A stretch of DNA of 36,733 nucleotides from Candidatus Pelagibacterales bacterium (GTDB taxonomy: Bacteria; Pseudomonadota; Alphaproteobacteria; Pelagibacterales; Pelagibacteraceae): NCBI GenBank assembly GCA_004213215.1, contig SHAO01000004.1, positions 1-36,733 of the forward strand. Reading direction: 5' to 3'. Positions 1-10,700 of this stretch are shown piece after piece. Below the pieces are notes generated by a model, which saw only the letters and a program-made list of their open reading frames with translations, was not told the DNA's origin and ran no database searches. A program made the translations under genes and the position numbers. Each line of letters opens with the position of its first letter. The first letter of the stretch is position 1.

Positions 1-351
1 TCTATTGCAGAAGTTTCTGGAATTAGTGGAGTAAAAAAAACTAGTGAACTCATCCCACTTTGCCATCCATTACCTTTAGACCACATATCACTACATACAG
101 AAATTAATGAAAAAAAAAATTCTATCGTTGTTTATTGTTTAGTGTCAGCAAATTCTAAAACAGGAGTAGAGATGGAAGCGCTTTCTGGAGTTAGCTCTGC
201 ACTGCTAGCTATCTACGATCTTTCAAAAATTGTAGAACCAAATTTAAAAATATCTAACACTAAACTTCTTGTAAAATCAGGGGGGAAAAAGGGCCTATGG
301 ATAAATCCAGATGGTATACCTGATAAAATAAAAAATATTTTAAAAATCTAA
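1..351 (+). CDS. moaC: Cyclic pyranopterin monophosphate synthase MoaC (5' truncated by window edge)
   Basis: Frame 1 is open from base 1 (SIAEVSGISGVKKTSELIPLCHPLPLDHISL...) and in frame with ORF 142..351; LIPLCHPLPL is a MoaC hallmark; moa gene neighbours. Confidence 0.93.
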   Translation, partial: SIAEVSGISGVKKTSELIPLCHPLPLDHISLHTEINEKKNSIVVYCLVSANSKTGVEMEALSGVSSALLAIYDLSKIVEPNLKISNTKLLVKSGGKKGLWINPDGIPDKIKNILKI

Positions 352-352
352 G

Positions 353-1600
353 ATGATTAGTTACTCTAAAGCTTTAAGTTTAATTGAAAAAAATCCTATC
401 AAATTAAAAAATGAAAAGATTTCTATAATTAACTCAATAAATAGAGTTTCTGCTGAAAATATTTTTTCTCCAAATAATAATCCTTTATCAAATAATGCTG
501 CATTTGACGGTTTTGCTATTCTATCTAGAGAAACTAAAAATTTAAGTAAAAAAAAAGTTAAAAAATTTAAAATATTAAAGACAATTGCAGCTGGAGATAA
601 TCCTAAAATAAAGAACTATAAAAAAAATTCAGTTGTTGAAGTCATGACAGGTGGTTTAATACCAAAATACTATGATTCTATATTACCTGTTGAAAAAGCA
701 AAATATTATCCATCTAATAATAATCCAACCCACTTAATTGTAAGTGAAAGAATTAAAAAGTTTTCTCATGTAAGATTCGCTGGAGAAGATTATAAAAAAA
801 AAGATATTGTACTTAAAAAAGGTGAGTTAATTCAACCAAAGCATTTAATGGCATTTACAGTATTAGGTATTAAAGAAGTTAAAGTTAAAAAAAAACCTAA
901 AATAATTTTTTATGGAACTGGTAATGAAATTGTAGATTATAATAAAAAAAAAGTATTAAGCTGGCAAGTTCGTAATTCAAATAATCATTATTTCACATCA
1001 TTTGGAAAAACTTTGCATTATCAAATAATTGACGGAGGACTTATAAAAGACAGAGAGAAAAAGAAGCTAAAAGAAAAACTTAAAAAAACATTTAAATCAG
1101 ATATTGATATATTTGTAACCTCAGGCGCAATATCTGCTGGTAAATTTGACTTTATACCAAAGATTATAAGTGAACTAGATTTTAAAATGTATTTTAAAGG
1201 AGTTTACATAAAGCCTGGGCGACCCATTATGCTGTCTAAATTTAAGAGAAAAGAAAAATTATTTTTTGGTCTACCTGGAAATCCCATTTCGTGTGCAGCA
1301 GGATTTCGTTTTTTTATTTATCCACTAATACGAAATAGTCTAGGAATGTTAAAAGAAAAAAAGTTTAAAGCTAAATTAGTTAACAAATATTCAAAAAGAA
1401 AAAACTTTACTCATTTTGCAAGATGTTTAATAAATATAAATAGTAAAGGAACTGGGGAATTGCAAATTTTACAGAAACAGCAATCTCACAGAATCGAATC
1501 ATTTGTAAAGGCAAACTGCTGGGGCATTTTTCCAAGTGGAAAAAAGCAATTTAAACCAGGGGATATTATTGAATGGGTACCTTTAATTCCTAGTAGCTAA
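353..1600 (+). CDS. moeA: Molybdopterin molybdenumtransferase MoeA
   Basis: 415 aa; AAFDGFAI, VMTGGLIP, TSGAISAGKFDF and FFGLPGNPIS motifs; moa operon context. Confidence 0.93.
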   Translation: MISYSKALSLIEKNPIKLKNEKISIINSINRVSAENIFSPNNNPLSNNAAFDGFAILSRETKNLSKKKVKKFKILKTIAAGDNPKIKNYKKNSVVEVMTGGLIPKYYDSILPVEKAKYYPSNNNPTHLIVSERIKKFSHVRFAGEDYKKKDIVLKKGELIQPKHLMAFTVLGIKEVKVKKKPKIIFYGTGNEIVDYNKKKVLSWQVRNSNNHYFTSFGKTLHYQIIDGGLIKDREKKKLKEKLKKTFKSDIDIFVTSGAISAGKFDFIPKIISELDFKMYFKGVYIKPGRPIMLSKFKRKEKLFFGLPGNPISCAAGFRFFIYPLIRNSLGMLKEKKFKAKLVNKYSKRKNFTHFARCLININSKGTGELQILQKQQSHRIESFVKANCWGIFPSGKKQFKPGDIIEWVPLIPSS

Positions 1601-1628
1601 TATATAATTTTTATGATTTAATTTATTC

Positions 1629-2618
1629 ATGTTAATAGATCCATTTCAAAGAAAAATATCATATGTAAGACTTTCAGTTACAGACCGTTGTGATTTCAGA
1701 TGTACTTATTGCATGTCTGAAGATATGGACTTTTTACCTAAAAAGGATGTTTTGTCGTTAGAAGAGATGAGCAGGCTTTGTAATACTTTTATAGATCTTG
1801 GTGTAAGAAAACTTAGAATAACAGGCGGTGAACCACTAGTACGAAAAAATATTATGCAATTATTCAACAGCCTTGGAAAACAGTTGGGTCAAGGATTAGA
1901 AGAATTAACACTTACTACAAATGGCTCCCAATTAGGTCGTTATGCACAGAATTTGTATGATAGTGGAGTTAGAAGAATTAATGTTTCTTTAGATTCGTTA
2001 GAAAAAAATAAATTTAAAAAAATTACTCGAATTGGTGACCTAGATAAAGTTCTCGAAGGATTAATGATTGCCAAAAAAGTTGGATTAAAAATAAAAATTA
2101 ATACTGTAGCTTTAAAAGGAATAAATGATGATGAAATTTTAAATTTGGTAAATTGGTGTGGAGAAAATAAATTTTCTATAACATTTATTGAAGTTATGCC
2201 CATGGGCGAAATCGGTGAAAAAAGATCAAATCAATATATGCCGTTAAATGAAGTTAAAAGTTTAATTCAAAAAAAATATAGTATAACTGAAGATCCTTTA
2301 AGAACAGGAGGTCCAGCAAGATATGTGCATTGTCATGAAACAGATCAAAAAATTGGCTTTATTACTCCACATACCCATAATTTTTGTGAACTTTGCAATC
2401 GAGTAAGAATTACTTGTACTGGAGAAATGTACATGTGTTTAGGGCAAGAGGATAAAGCTGATTTAAAAACACCCTTAAGAAAAAGTGAAAATGATCAACT
2501 TTTAAAAAACACAATATACAAAGCTATATTAAGAAAACCAAAAGGACATGATTTTGTTATTGAAAGAAGAAAAAATGAAAAATTTATTCCTAGACATATG
2601 AATGTAACGGGTGGTTAA
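1629..2618 (+). CDS. moaA: GTP 3',8-cyclase MoaA (radical SAM)
   Basis: CDFRCTYC radical SAM CxxxCxxC motif, [10 protein letters not shown]-terminal Cys cluster and terminal GG. Confidence 0.95.
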   Translation: MLIDPFQRKISYVRLSVTDRCDFRCTYCMSEDMDFLPKKDVLSLEEMSRLCNTFIDLGVRKLRITGGEPLVRKNIMQLFNSLGKQLGQGLEELTLTTNGSQLGRYAQNLYDSGVRRINVSLDSLEKNKFKKITRIGDLDKVLEGLMIAKKVGLKIKINTVALKGINDDEILNLVNWCGENKFSITFIEVMPMGEIGEKRSNQYMPLNEVKSLIQKKYSITEDPLRTGGPARYVHCHETDQKIGFITPHTHNFCELCNRVRITCTGEMYMCLGQEDKADLKTPLRKSENDQLLKNTIYKAILRKPKGHDFVIERRKNEKFIPRHMNVTGG

Positions 2619-2886
2619 GATGAAAATTAAGCTAAGACTTTACGGATCATCAAAAATATTAAGTGATAAAGATATTTTAAATATTCAATTACCAAATAAT
2701 TCAAATATAGAAAGTGTTAGAGATATTTTAAGTAAAATAATTTCTGAAAAAAAATTAAAAGACAGTTTAGATAATTTACCTAAGACTGCAGCATTTTTTA
2801 GTGAAAAAGATGAAATTGTAAATGATAATTACAAATTAAAAGATAAGGAATTTATTTCAATCATTCCTCCAATTGGCGGGGGTTAA
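2611..2886 (+). CDS. moaD: Molybdopterin synthase small subunit MoaD
   Basis: 91 aa ubiquitin-like protein ending PPIGGG; overlaps moaA and moaE ends. Confidence 0.88.
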   Translation: MVKMKIKLRLYGSSKILSDKDILNIQLPNNSNIESVRDILSKIISEKKLKDSLDNLPKTAAFFSEKDEIVNDNYKLKDKEFISIIPPIGGG

Positions 2887-3344
2887 TGAGTCTTCATACT
2901 GCACTTGTCAAAATAGGAGAAAAAAAAATTTCTTCAGAAAAAGCAAAAAATTTTATTTTTGCGGAAAAAAATGGAGCTGAAACTATATTTGTTGGAAGAG
3001 TAAGAAGTAATAATAGTGGAAAAAAAGTAAACGCTGTTACCTATGATGCTCATGATAAGGCTGTTATAAAATCATTTCAATCAATATGTATTAATGCAAA
3101 AAATACATTTGATAAAAATGCAAACATTTTTTTAGAGCATGCTAAAGGCTATGTTCCCGTGGGTGAAATTAGTATTTTAATAGCAGTTGGATCAGGCCAT
3201 CGAGATGAGGCTTTTAAAATTTGCAGATATATATTAGAAGAGATTAAGCATCAATCACCTATATGGAAAAAAGAGCATTATGCTGAAGGAAAAGAAGAGT
3301 GGCTTCCAGGGCATTCATTAAGACCAAAAGAAGATATTAAATAG
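2886..3344 (+). CDS. moaE: Molybdopterin synthase catalytic subunit MoaE
   Basis: GRVRSNNSGKKVNAVTYDAHD, HAKGYVPVGE, CRYILEEIKHQSPIWKKEHY; TAATG overlap with moaD. Confidence 0.93.
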   Translation: MSLHTALVKIGEKKISSEKAKNFIFAEKNGAETIFVGRVRSNNSGKKVNAVTYDAHDKAVIKSFQSICINAKNTFDKNANIFLEHAKGYVPVGEISILIAVGSGHRDEAFKICRYILEEIKHQSPIWKKEHYAEGKEEWLPGHSLRPKEDIK

Positions 3345-3345
3345 T

Positions 3346-4248
3346 ATGAAAAAAGATAATGTTGATTCAGCAATTTTAATTGTTTTAGTAGCAGGAATTT
3401 TTTGGTCTTTTGGCGCCCTAGTAGTTCGTTTTATCGAAGATGCACGCTCAGTTCCTTGGCAATATCTTTTTTTTAGAGGCTCTACAATTTTTATACTAAT
3501 AAATATTTATCTATTTGTAAAAGAAGGAAAATCATTTACAAAAAATTATAAAAAAATTGGAACTTCAGGAATTGTTGGTGGCATAAGTTTAGGAATCGCT
3601 ATGATGTGTTTTATTTGGTCCATAACTCATACTACTGCAGCAGTTACACTTTTAATGTTAGCTGCCATGCCGTTTATGACAGCTATACTAGGGTATATTT
3701 TTCTTAAAGAAAAAGTTTCAACTACTACAATGATAGCTATTTTTATAGCAGCTGTGGGTATAATTTTTATGGCGTTTACTAGCAGACAAATTGGAACTCT
3801 ATTTGGTCTAATAATTGGTCTTCTTTCATCATTTGGTTTTTCAATTTTTTCTGTTTCTTTAAGATGGAAAAAAAATACCCCAACCTTTACAACTGTAGCA
3901 GTAGCTGGGCTATTTTGTGCAACATTTTCTTTTATAGTTTTAATTTTTAATGATACCAGTTTTTTTACTACATTTAGAAATTCATCCTTATCTGCTTTAC
4001 ATGGAACTTTAGTTTGTTCAGGAATGATACTTTATTCTATAGGATCAAAACATTTGCCTGCTGCAGATCTTACTTTGCTGTCTTTAACAGAAGTTTTGGG
4101 AGGTATTTTTTGGGTTTGGTTACCTCTTTTTGGAATTAATGAGATTCCATCTGCCAATACTATAATCGGAGGCAGTATTATTACTTTTGCTCTTTTGTAC
4201 TACAGCCTAAATACCAGAAGAAATAGACGTTTTATTGGGCTCAACTAA
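3346..4248 (+). CDS. EamA/DMT-family transporter
   Basis: 300 aa, about 10 hydrophobic segments, two EamA-like repeats. Confidence 0.85.
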   Translation: MKKDNVDSAILIVLVAGIFWSFGALVVRFIEDARSVPWQYLFFRGSTIFILINIYLFVKEGKSFTKNYKKIGTSGIVGGISLGIAMMCFIWSITHTTAAVTLLMLAAMPFMTAILGYIFLKEKVSTTTMIAIFIAAVGIIFMAFTSRQIGTLFGLIIGLLSSFGFSIFSVSLRWKKNTPTFTTVAVAGLFCATFSFIVLIFNDTSFFTTFRNSSLSALHGTLVCSGMILYSIGSKHLPAADLTLLSLTEVLGGIFWVWLPLFGINEIPSANTIIGGSIITFALLYYSLNTRRNRRFIGLN

Positions 4249-4312
4249 TGTCGCAGTGACAATCTTAGAACTTAATTTTTTTTCAAAAATTACCTAGATT
4301 ACAAGCATATTT

Positions 4313-4741
4313 ATGAAAAAATTAACTTTTACGCTTTTAATATTTTTTATTTCACAATCAGTATTTGCTGCCGATCAAACTATAGAAATGCTTAATAAGC
4401 TGGGTAAAGAACATATGGTTTATTCAAAAAAAATTGTAAATGTTAATGTTGGAGACACTGTTTTTTGGAAATCAACGACCCCAGGACACAACGTTGAATT
4501 TATCAAGGGTGGTGGAGTTCCCGAAGGTGTAGAAAAATTTAGATCTTCAGTTAGTAAAGATGCAGAATATAGATTTGAAATTCCAGGGATTTATGCTTAT
4601 TGGTGTACGCCGCACAAAGGCATGGGAATGATAGGCTTTGTTGTAGTAGGTGGTAATAAATCTAACTTAGAGTCTATAAAAAAAATAAAATATCTTGGTA
4701 AATCAAAAAAAATTGCTGCAGAATTAATAAGCTCATTATAA
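4313..4741 (+). CDS. Pseudoazurin-like periplasmic blue-copper protein
   Basis: Signal peptide; cupredoxin ligands in TPGHNVEF and YWCTPHKGMGMIG. Confidence 0.88.
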   Translation: MKKLTFTLLIFFISQSVFAADQTIEMLNKLGKEHMVYSKKIVNVNVGDTVFWKSTTPGHNVEFIKGGGVPEGVEKFRSSVSKDAEYRFEIPGIYAYWCTPHKGMGMIGFVVVGGNKSNLESIKKIKYLGKSKKIAAELISSL

Positions 4742-4761
4742 AAATTTAATTTTTTCAAAAT

Positions 4762-4971
4762 TTAATATAATTTCATTAATTTTCTATGTTTTGTTATTCT
4801 TCCTCGTACGCGTTTACGCCACAATATATAACTATTTTTTTTTAAGGTTCTTCTCATAATATTAATTACATCTTTTTCAGAAAAGCCAGTTTTTTTTTTA
4901 ATTTCATCAAAAGAAATTTTATCAGCCCATGCCATTCCAATAATGTCCATTTCTTTTGAATTTTTTTTCAT
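4762..4971 (-). CDS. DUF2805 / TIGR03643-like small protein
   Basis: 69 aa; DIIGMAWADKISFDEIKKKTGFSEKDVINIMRR...LWRKRVRGRITKH resembles the family pattern. Confidence 0.75.
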   Translation of the reverse strand: MKKNSKEMDIIGMAWADKISFDEIKKKTGFSEKDVINIMRRTLKKNSYILWRKRVRGRITKHRKLMKLY

Positions 4972-4996
4972 TTAATAAAAAGAAAACTATTTAATT

Positions 4997-6826
4997 TTAA
5001 GTGTTTGGGGAATTATTTTTAGACATTCTTTTTCTTTCATGATGGTCTAAGTATTTTTTACGAAGTCTTAAATGTTTTGGTGTTACTTCTAAGACCTCAT
5101 CATCATTTATATACGCCATTTTTTCTTCAAGACTCATTTGTCGAGGTGGTGTTAAAACAACATTTTCGTCTGTTCCTTGAGTTCTCATATTAGTCAATTT
5201 TTTTCCTTTAAGAAAATTAACTTCTAAATCATTATCTCTATTATGTTCACCGCAGATCATTCCTTTATAAACTTCAGTATTATGACCGATAAATATTTCA
5301 CCTCTTTCTTGCAGATTAAATATTGCAAAAGCTACAGCAGATCCAGTTTCCATGGAAATTAAAGCTCCATTTATTCTTCCGGTAATTCCTGATTTAAAAG
5401 ATCCATATGAATGAAAAGTTCTGTTCATAACACCAGTGCCACGTGTTTGTGTCATAAATCTTGATTGATAACCTATTAACCCACGTGTAGGTGCGTGAAA
5501 AATTAATCGAGTTTTTCCTGCACCCGCATCAATCATATTAATCATTTCAGCTTTACGTCTATTCATGTTATCTATAATTTTTGATGAAAACTCAGCATCT
5601 AAATCTATTGTCACTTCCTCTATTGGTTCAGTTTTATTTCCACTTGCATCTGTTTTAAAAATAACACGAGGACGAGATACCGTAAGTTCAAAACCTTCTC
5701 TTCTCATTGTTTCTACTAAAACTCCCAATTGTAATTCTCCCCGTCCACTAATTTGAAAAGAATCTTTATTTTTATTTTCAGAAAAATTTATTCCAACATT
5801 GTTTTCAGCTTCTGAAAGCAAACGCTCTCGTATTTGAGTAGATGTTAATTTCGTTCCATCTTTACCAGCAAGTGGTGAAGAGTTTACACTTATACTGATA
5901 GACATAGTTGGAGGATCAATAGGTGTGCTTGCTAAAGGATTTTCAACTGCTAAATCACAAATTGTATCAGCTACAGTAGCTTTAGTTAATCCAGCAATAA
6001 TTACAATATCACCTGCAACAACTTCTTCTACTGGGACTTTTTTTGTTCCTTCAAATCTTAAAAGTTTTGTTAATCTTCCTGCATCAACTTTTTCGCCAGC
6101 CAAGTTAATTGCTTTTACATTTTGATTTATGCGAGCAGTTCCTTGACCAACTCGCCCCACTAAACATCTGCCTAAAAAACTATCTGCATATAAAAGAGTA
6201 GAAAGCATTGCAAACGGTTTATCCATTTCAACATTTGGTGCAGGAACATGTTCTAACATTAAATCTAATAAAGAATGTAAATTTACTTTTGGTTGAGACA
6301 ATTCTTTTACTGACCAACCATCTCTTCCTGAAGCATAAAGAATTGGAAAATCTAACTGCTCATCTGTTGCACCTAATGCAACAAATAAATCAAAAACTTC
6401 ATCGATAACTTCTTTTGGTCGAGCATCTTTTCTATCAATTTTATTAATTATTACTATTGGCTTAAGTCCTTGAGCTAAAGCTTTTTTCATAACAAAACTT
6501 GTGCCTGGAAGACAACCTTCGGCCGCATCTGTAAGAAGTATAACTCCATCAGCCATATCAAGAACTCTTTCTACTTCACTAGAAAAATCTGAGTGTCCAG
6601 GAGTATCAATAATATTAACTCTAGTTTCTTTCCATTTTATGGAGGCTGGCTTTGCAAGAATAGTTATTCCTCTTTCTTTTTCAAGATCACCACTATCCAT
6701 AACTCTTTCTTCAATTTTTTGATTATCACGCCATAAACCGCTTTGTTTCATAATAGAATCTATTAATGTAGTTTTTCCATGATCCACGTGAGCAACTATA
6801 GCTATATTTCTAATATTATTTTTCAT
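4997..6826 (-). CDS. typA: Translational GTPase TypA/BipA
   Basis: AHVDHGKTTL, DTPGHSDF, NKIDR; TypA C-terminus TPPRQMSLEEKMAYINDDEVLEVTPKHLRLRKKYL. Confidence 0.97.
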   Translation of the reverse strand: MKNNIRNIAIVAHVDHGKTTLIDSIMKQSGLWRDNQKIEERVMDSGDLEKERGITILAKPASIKWKETRVNIIDTPGHSDFSSEVERVLDMADGVILLTDAAEGCLPGTSFVMKKALAQGLKPIVIINKIDRKDARPKEVIDEVFDLFVALGATDEQLDFPILYASGRDGWSVKELSQPKVNLHSLLDLMLEHVPAPNVEMDKPFAMLSTLLYADSFLGRCLVGRVGQGTARINQNVKAINLAGEKVDAGRLTKLLRFEGTKKVPVEEVVAGDIVIIAGLTKATVADTICDLAVENPLASTPIDPPTMSISISVNSSPLAGKDGTKLTSTQIRERLLSEAENNVGINFSENKNKDSFQISGRGELQLGVLVETMRREGFELTVSRPRVIFKTDASGNKTEPIEEVTIDLDAEFSSKIIDNMNRRKAEMINMIDAGAGKTRLIFHAPTRGLIGYQSRFMTQTRGTGVMNRTFHSYGSFKSGITGRINGALISMETGSAVAFAIFNLQERGEIFIGHNTEVYKGMICGEHNRDNDLEVNFLKGKKLTNMRTQGTDENVVLTPPRQMSLEEKMAYINDDEVLEVTPKHLRLRKKYLDHHERKRMSKNNSPNT

Positions 6827-6868
6827 TATTTACAGATCTTATAGTCTAATTTTAAAAATAAGAAATAG

Positions 6869-7096
6869 TTAACTAGGATTTGTTTTTAGAAATTCAATAT
6901 AATCAATAACTTCTTGAAATTTTTCATCTTCAATATCTTTATAACTTTTTTGGAATTTTGATTTAATACATATTGCGACGTGAGCATAAGGGTTTCTACC
7001 TTTAGGATGATTTGGATGATCAGGTAACTGTCCTTTTAAATAATCACCAGCTTCCTGTATGATTTTCCAGAGTTTACTTGCATTTTCTTTGTTCAT
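6869..7096 (-). CDS. Small conserved-looking protein of unknown function
   Basis: 75 aa, intergenic placement between typA and the helicase, LPDHPNHPKGRNPYAHVAICIK segment. Confidence 0.6.
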   Translation of the reverse strand: MNKENASKLWKIIQEAGDYLKGQLPDHPNHPKGRNPYAHVAICIKSKFQKSYKDIEDEKFQEVIDYIEFLKTNPS

Positions 7097-7109
7097 AAAC
7101 TTAATTTAA

Positions 7110-8393
7110 TTAAAAGGCTCTATTTTTACCTCTTCGGCTATGCTTTTTAAACCTAAATTTTTTTTTCCTTCTATGTTTATTTTTATTAGAGCGATCAAAG
7201 TAGCTTTTTTTAAATGGTTTGTTTTCATTATTTCCACGTTGCTTAAATCTTGAAAATTTTTTTCTTTTTTTATAGTTAAATTTTTTAAAATTATTAAACT
7301 CTTGGTGCGTGCCAGGATTAATTAATTTTTGTATTTCATTCCACATTTGTCCATCACTAGGAGTAATAAAGGTGAGAGCGCAACCTTCTGCCCCAGCTCT
7401 TGCCGTTCTTCCTATTCTATGAATAAAATCTTCTGGAACTTGGGGAAGATGATAATTAATTACATGCTGAATAGACGGGACATCTAAACCTCTTGCAGCC
7501 AATTCTGTGCTAACAAGGATACGAATTTTCTCTGATCGAAATGCGATTAATGTCCTTTGTCTTTTAGATTGTCTTAAGTTTCCATGCATACAATCACAAG
7601 AGTGACCATCTTTTCGAAGTCTATCTACCATTTTATCAGCGTTACGTTTTGTTTTAACAAATAGTAAAATTGAACCTTTTCTTTCATATAACTGATTTAG
7701 TAATTGATTATACTTATCCCCCTCGTTTACCCGGATAACTTCTTGTTTGATCTTTTGAATTGGAGTAGTTGTTGAGCCAACTCTTATTCTAACTGGTTCA
7801 ACTAAATATCTTTCAGCAATTTTTATTATGTTTTGTGGCAAAGTTGCCGAAAATAATAAAGTTTGATGTCTTCTAGGAATATATTTTAATATTTGTTCTA
7901 TTTGAGGAGTGAACCCCATGTCTAACATTCTATCAGTTTCATCAAGCACTAAAAAATAAGTTTGATTTAATCTGAGACTCTTTCTTTGTAGATGGTCATT
8001 TAGTCTACCAGGCGTTCCAATAATTAATCTTGGCCTTTTTCTAAGCTGTCTTAATTGCTTTTCTATAGATTCTCCACCTATAAGCGTGGCTGATTTAATA
8101 AACATTTTATGTTCTATTAAGCCCACAAGAACCTCACCAATTTGAACAGCTAATTCGCGTGTTGGACAAATAATTAAAGCATTACTACCTTTGTCGCTTA
8201 ACAGTTTATTTAAGCAAGCAATACCATAACATAGAGTTTTTCCAGTCCCGGTTTGGGCAGTCCCCAAAATATCTTTTCCAATTAGGGCATGCGGAATTGC
8301 TTGTGCTTGAATCGGAGTAGGAATTTTAAACTGCATTCTTGTTATTGATTGCATCAGGAGTGGATTTAATTTTAATTCTGCAAAGGTTTCCAT
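7110..8393 (-). CDS. DEAD-box ATP-dependent RNA helicase (RhlE/DbpA-like)
   Basis: AQTGTGKT, PTRELAVQ, GTPGRL, LDETDRML (D-E-T-D instead of D-E-A-D), SAT, HRIGRTARAG; basic C-tail. Confidence 0.94.
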   Translation of the reverse strand: METFAELKLNPLLMQSITRMQFKIPTPIQAQAIPHALIGKDILGTAQTGTGKTLCYGIACLNKLLSDKGSNALIICPTRELAVQIGEVLVGLIEHKMFIKSATLIGGESIEKQLRQLRKRPRLIIGTPGRLNDHLQRKSLRLNQTYFLVLDETDRMLDMGFTPQIEQILKYIPRRHQTLLFSATLPQNIIKIAERYLVEPVRIRVGSTTTPIQKIKQEVIRVNEGDKYNQLLNQLYERKGSILLFVKTKRNADKMVDRLRKDGHSCDCMHGNLRQSKRQRTLIAFRSEKIRILVSTELAARGLDVPSIQHVINYHLPQVPEDFIHRIGRTARAGAEGCALTFITPSDGQMWNEIQKLINPGTHQEFNNFKKFNYKKRKKFSRFKQRGNNENKPFKKSYFDRSNKNKHRRKKKFRFKKHSRRGKNRAF

Positions 8394-8497
8394 ATTTTTT
8401 TTAAAATAGTTAATGTGAACTATTGTGTATCACTTACTTAATAGATGTTTGTCAGCTTTCTTTATAATTTTTCGAAGTTTGCCTATCTTTTCCTTGT

Positions 8498-9787
8498 TCA
8501 CTTCTTGTCAGTTGATGATATATCTGCTCCAGTTGCAGGATCAAGCTCGATCCCTAAAGATGTAATATTTCTTGGCAGTGGTGTAAAAGTAGATTCAGGG
8601 TTATCTTCGTAATTTCTTTTAGTTATTCTGTATAATCCAAATAGACCAATAACTAAATGAAAAGTTAACAGATGAATAAAAAAGCCATTAGTTCCAAATT
8701 TATTCATCACGAGTGAGCAGAGAAGAGGGCCGAACATCGCCCCCATTCCAAATATAATTTGCATTCCTCCACCCGCAGCAACAAATTTTTCTTTTGGAAT
8801 GTAGTCATTTACATATGCAAGATTTAGAGTAAATAGTGGAATCGCCATTCCCGCATATAAAGCCACATATATAAAAAACATTATTTTATCCATTCCTATA
8901 CTTGCTGCTAAATACATATTTTCTAATGAAGCACCAGAAGAAAAAATTGCTAAAGAACAAAAAAGTGCAGCAAAAAGAGTACAAAAAATTATTATTATTC
9001 TTCGATCGCTTCTGTCAGAATAATAACCTATAGGCCACTGAAATATACCTCCAGAAACTGTAACCACAAATAGCAACAAAGATATTTCAAAAATAGTAAA
9101 ATTCATGGCTGCTGCATAAACAGCTCCTAATGAAAATAAAGCTGAGTGTATCATTCCGGTACAAAACATACTTACGGTACCTAATGGGGAAGTTTTGTAT
9201 AAACCTTTTATATCAATATATCCTAATTTTTTAAATTTAGGAGCTTTACGCTTTGTAAGCAAAATAGGAATCAGTGCAGAAGACAATAATAAAGAAATTA
9301 ATATAAAGGGCTCATATTTTTCGGGACTGCTAAAATTTAATAAAAGAGTTCCTAATGAAAGCCCTATTAAAGTAACAAACATATAAATTGATAAAAGTTG
9401 ACCGCGTGTTCTATTGGTTGCTCGATCATTTAACCAGCTTTCCATTACAATAAATATTCCTACTAAACTAAATCCAGTAATAAATCTTCCAAATGTCCAA
9501 ATTAGTGGGTTCACAAACACAGCGTGAATTAAAATACTTAATGAGGCCATTGACGCAAAGGCTGCAAAAACTCTTATATGCCCAACTTTTCCTACAAGTT
9601 TAGGGATTATGTTTGCTCCAGAAAAATATCCTATAAAATAACCAGACATCATTGCGCCTATTGCAATGAAATTAAACTCCTCAATTACGGATCTAACTCC
9701 CAGAAGGTTGCCTTGAAAACCATGAGCAATCATAAGTACAAAATAGCCAGAAAAAAGAGCCCAGGAATTTTTTAATATATTTCCCAT
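8498..9787 (-). CDS. Major facilitator superfamily transporter
   Basis: 429 aa, about 12 TM segments, GRFITGFSLVGIFIVMESWLNDRA. Confidence 0.85.
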   Translation of the reverse strand: MGNILKNSWALFSGYFVLMIAHGFQGNLLGVRSVIEEFNFIAIGAMMSGYFIGYFSGANIIPKLVGKVGHIRVFAAFASMASLSILIHAVFVNPLIWTFGRFITGFSLVGIFIVMESWLNDRATNRTRGQLLSIYMFVTLIGLSLGTLLLNFSSPEKYEPFILISLLLSSALIPILLTKRKAPKFKKLGYIDIKGLYKTSPLGTVSMFCTGMIHSALFSLGAVYAAAMNFTIFEISLLLFVVTVSGGIFQWPIGYYSDRSDRRIIIIFCTLFAALFCSLAIFSSGASLENMYLAASIGMDKIMFFIYVALYAGMAIPLFTLNLAYVNDYIPKEKFVAAGGGMQIIFGMGAMFGPLLCSLVMNKFGTNGFFIHLLTFHLVIGLFGLYRITKRNYEDNPESTFTPLPRNITSLGIELDPATGADISSTDKK

Positions 9788-9842
9788 AAAGAAAACTAGT
9801 TATTCCCTCATACTAAAAATAGCAATGAATAATTTTAAAAAA

Positions 9843-10700
9843 TTAGATTTTTTTTAAACTTAAAGCAGAATGGATAGCAATTGTAGTAATAATTACAATT
9901 CCACCAAGAATCGTTTCGATACTAGGCTGTTCTTTTATTACTAACCAGACCCATATTGGACCCAATATAGTTTCAAGAAGAAAGAAAAGATTAACCTCCG
10001 CAGCAGTAATATATCTTGGTGCTATAGTAACAAGAACAAATGGTATAGCTACACACATTACACACATTAAAGGTATAAAAATTATATCATTTCCAATTAA
10101 TTCAAAACTATCAACAAAGGAAAAGGCAAATATAGCTACACACAATTTTCCTATTACCGCTGATGGAACAAGGTCTCTGTCTTTCGCATATCTGGCTAAA
10201 GTGGCATTACAGGCTAGTCCAAAAGCTGTGAGCAGACCAAAAAAATCACCAAGGAAGTTACCTAGGTTTATAGAGTCATAAAAAATATAAACGCAGGCAG
10301 CAAATGTTACAAGTATTGCTATCAACGTTTTTCTATCTGGTGATTCTTTAAGAAATATAGCTCCCAATATAGCAGAAAGCATTGGAGCCAACGCTATCAT
10401 CACTAAAGTATTTGCAACATTAGTATTTTGAATAGATATAATAAAAGTAATATTGCATGCAGAAAAACTGAAAACGTAAAATATTCCCGGATAACCTATT
10501 CCTAGTAATTTTTTAATAAAATTTCTATTATAAAAAAGTAAAGTACCAGTTAGAACAACAAGAAAAGGTATTGCCCCTCTATAAAATAACATTCCCCATG
10601 TCTCTATATTGGATAATCTAATTAACAATGAATCTGGAGTTATAAGAAATACCGCAATAAATGCTAGAAGAGAACCTTTTTTTTGATCATTATATTGCAT
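9843..10700 (-). CDS. EamA/DMT-family transporter
   Basis: 285 aa, ten-TM pattern, FLLETILGPIWVWL. Confidence 0.85.
   Translation of the reverse strand: MQYNDQKKGSLLAFIAVFLITPDSLLIRLSNIETWGMLFYRGAIPFLVVLTGTLLFYNRNFIKKLLGIGYPGIFYVFSFSACNITFIISIQNTNVANTLVMIALAPMLSAILGAIFLKESPDRKTLIAILVTFAACVYIFYDSINLGNFLGDFFGLLTAFGLACNATLARYAKDRDLVPSAVIGKLCVAIFAFSFVDSFELIGNDIIFIPLMCVMCVAIPFVLVTIAPRYITAAEVNLFFLLETILGPIWVWLVIKEQPSIETILGGIVIITTIAIHSALSLKKI

Noticed and set aside
5565-6722. Plus-strand ORFs (5565, 5925, 6208, 6501) inside typA
   Set aside because: Antisense shadows of a strongly conserved minus-strand gene; low-complexity translations with no recognisable domain
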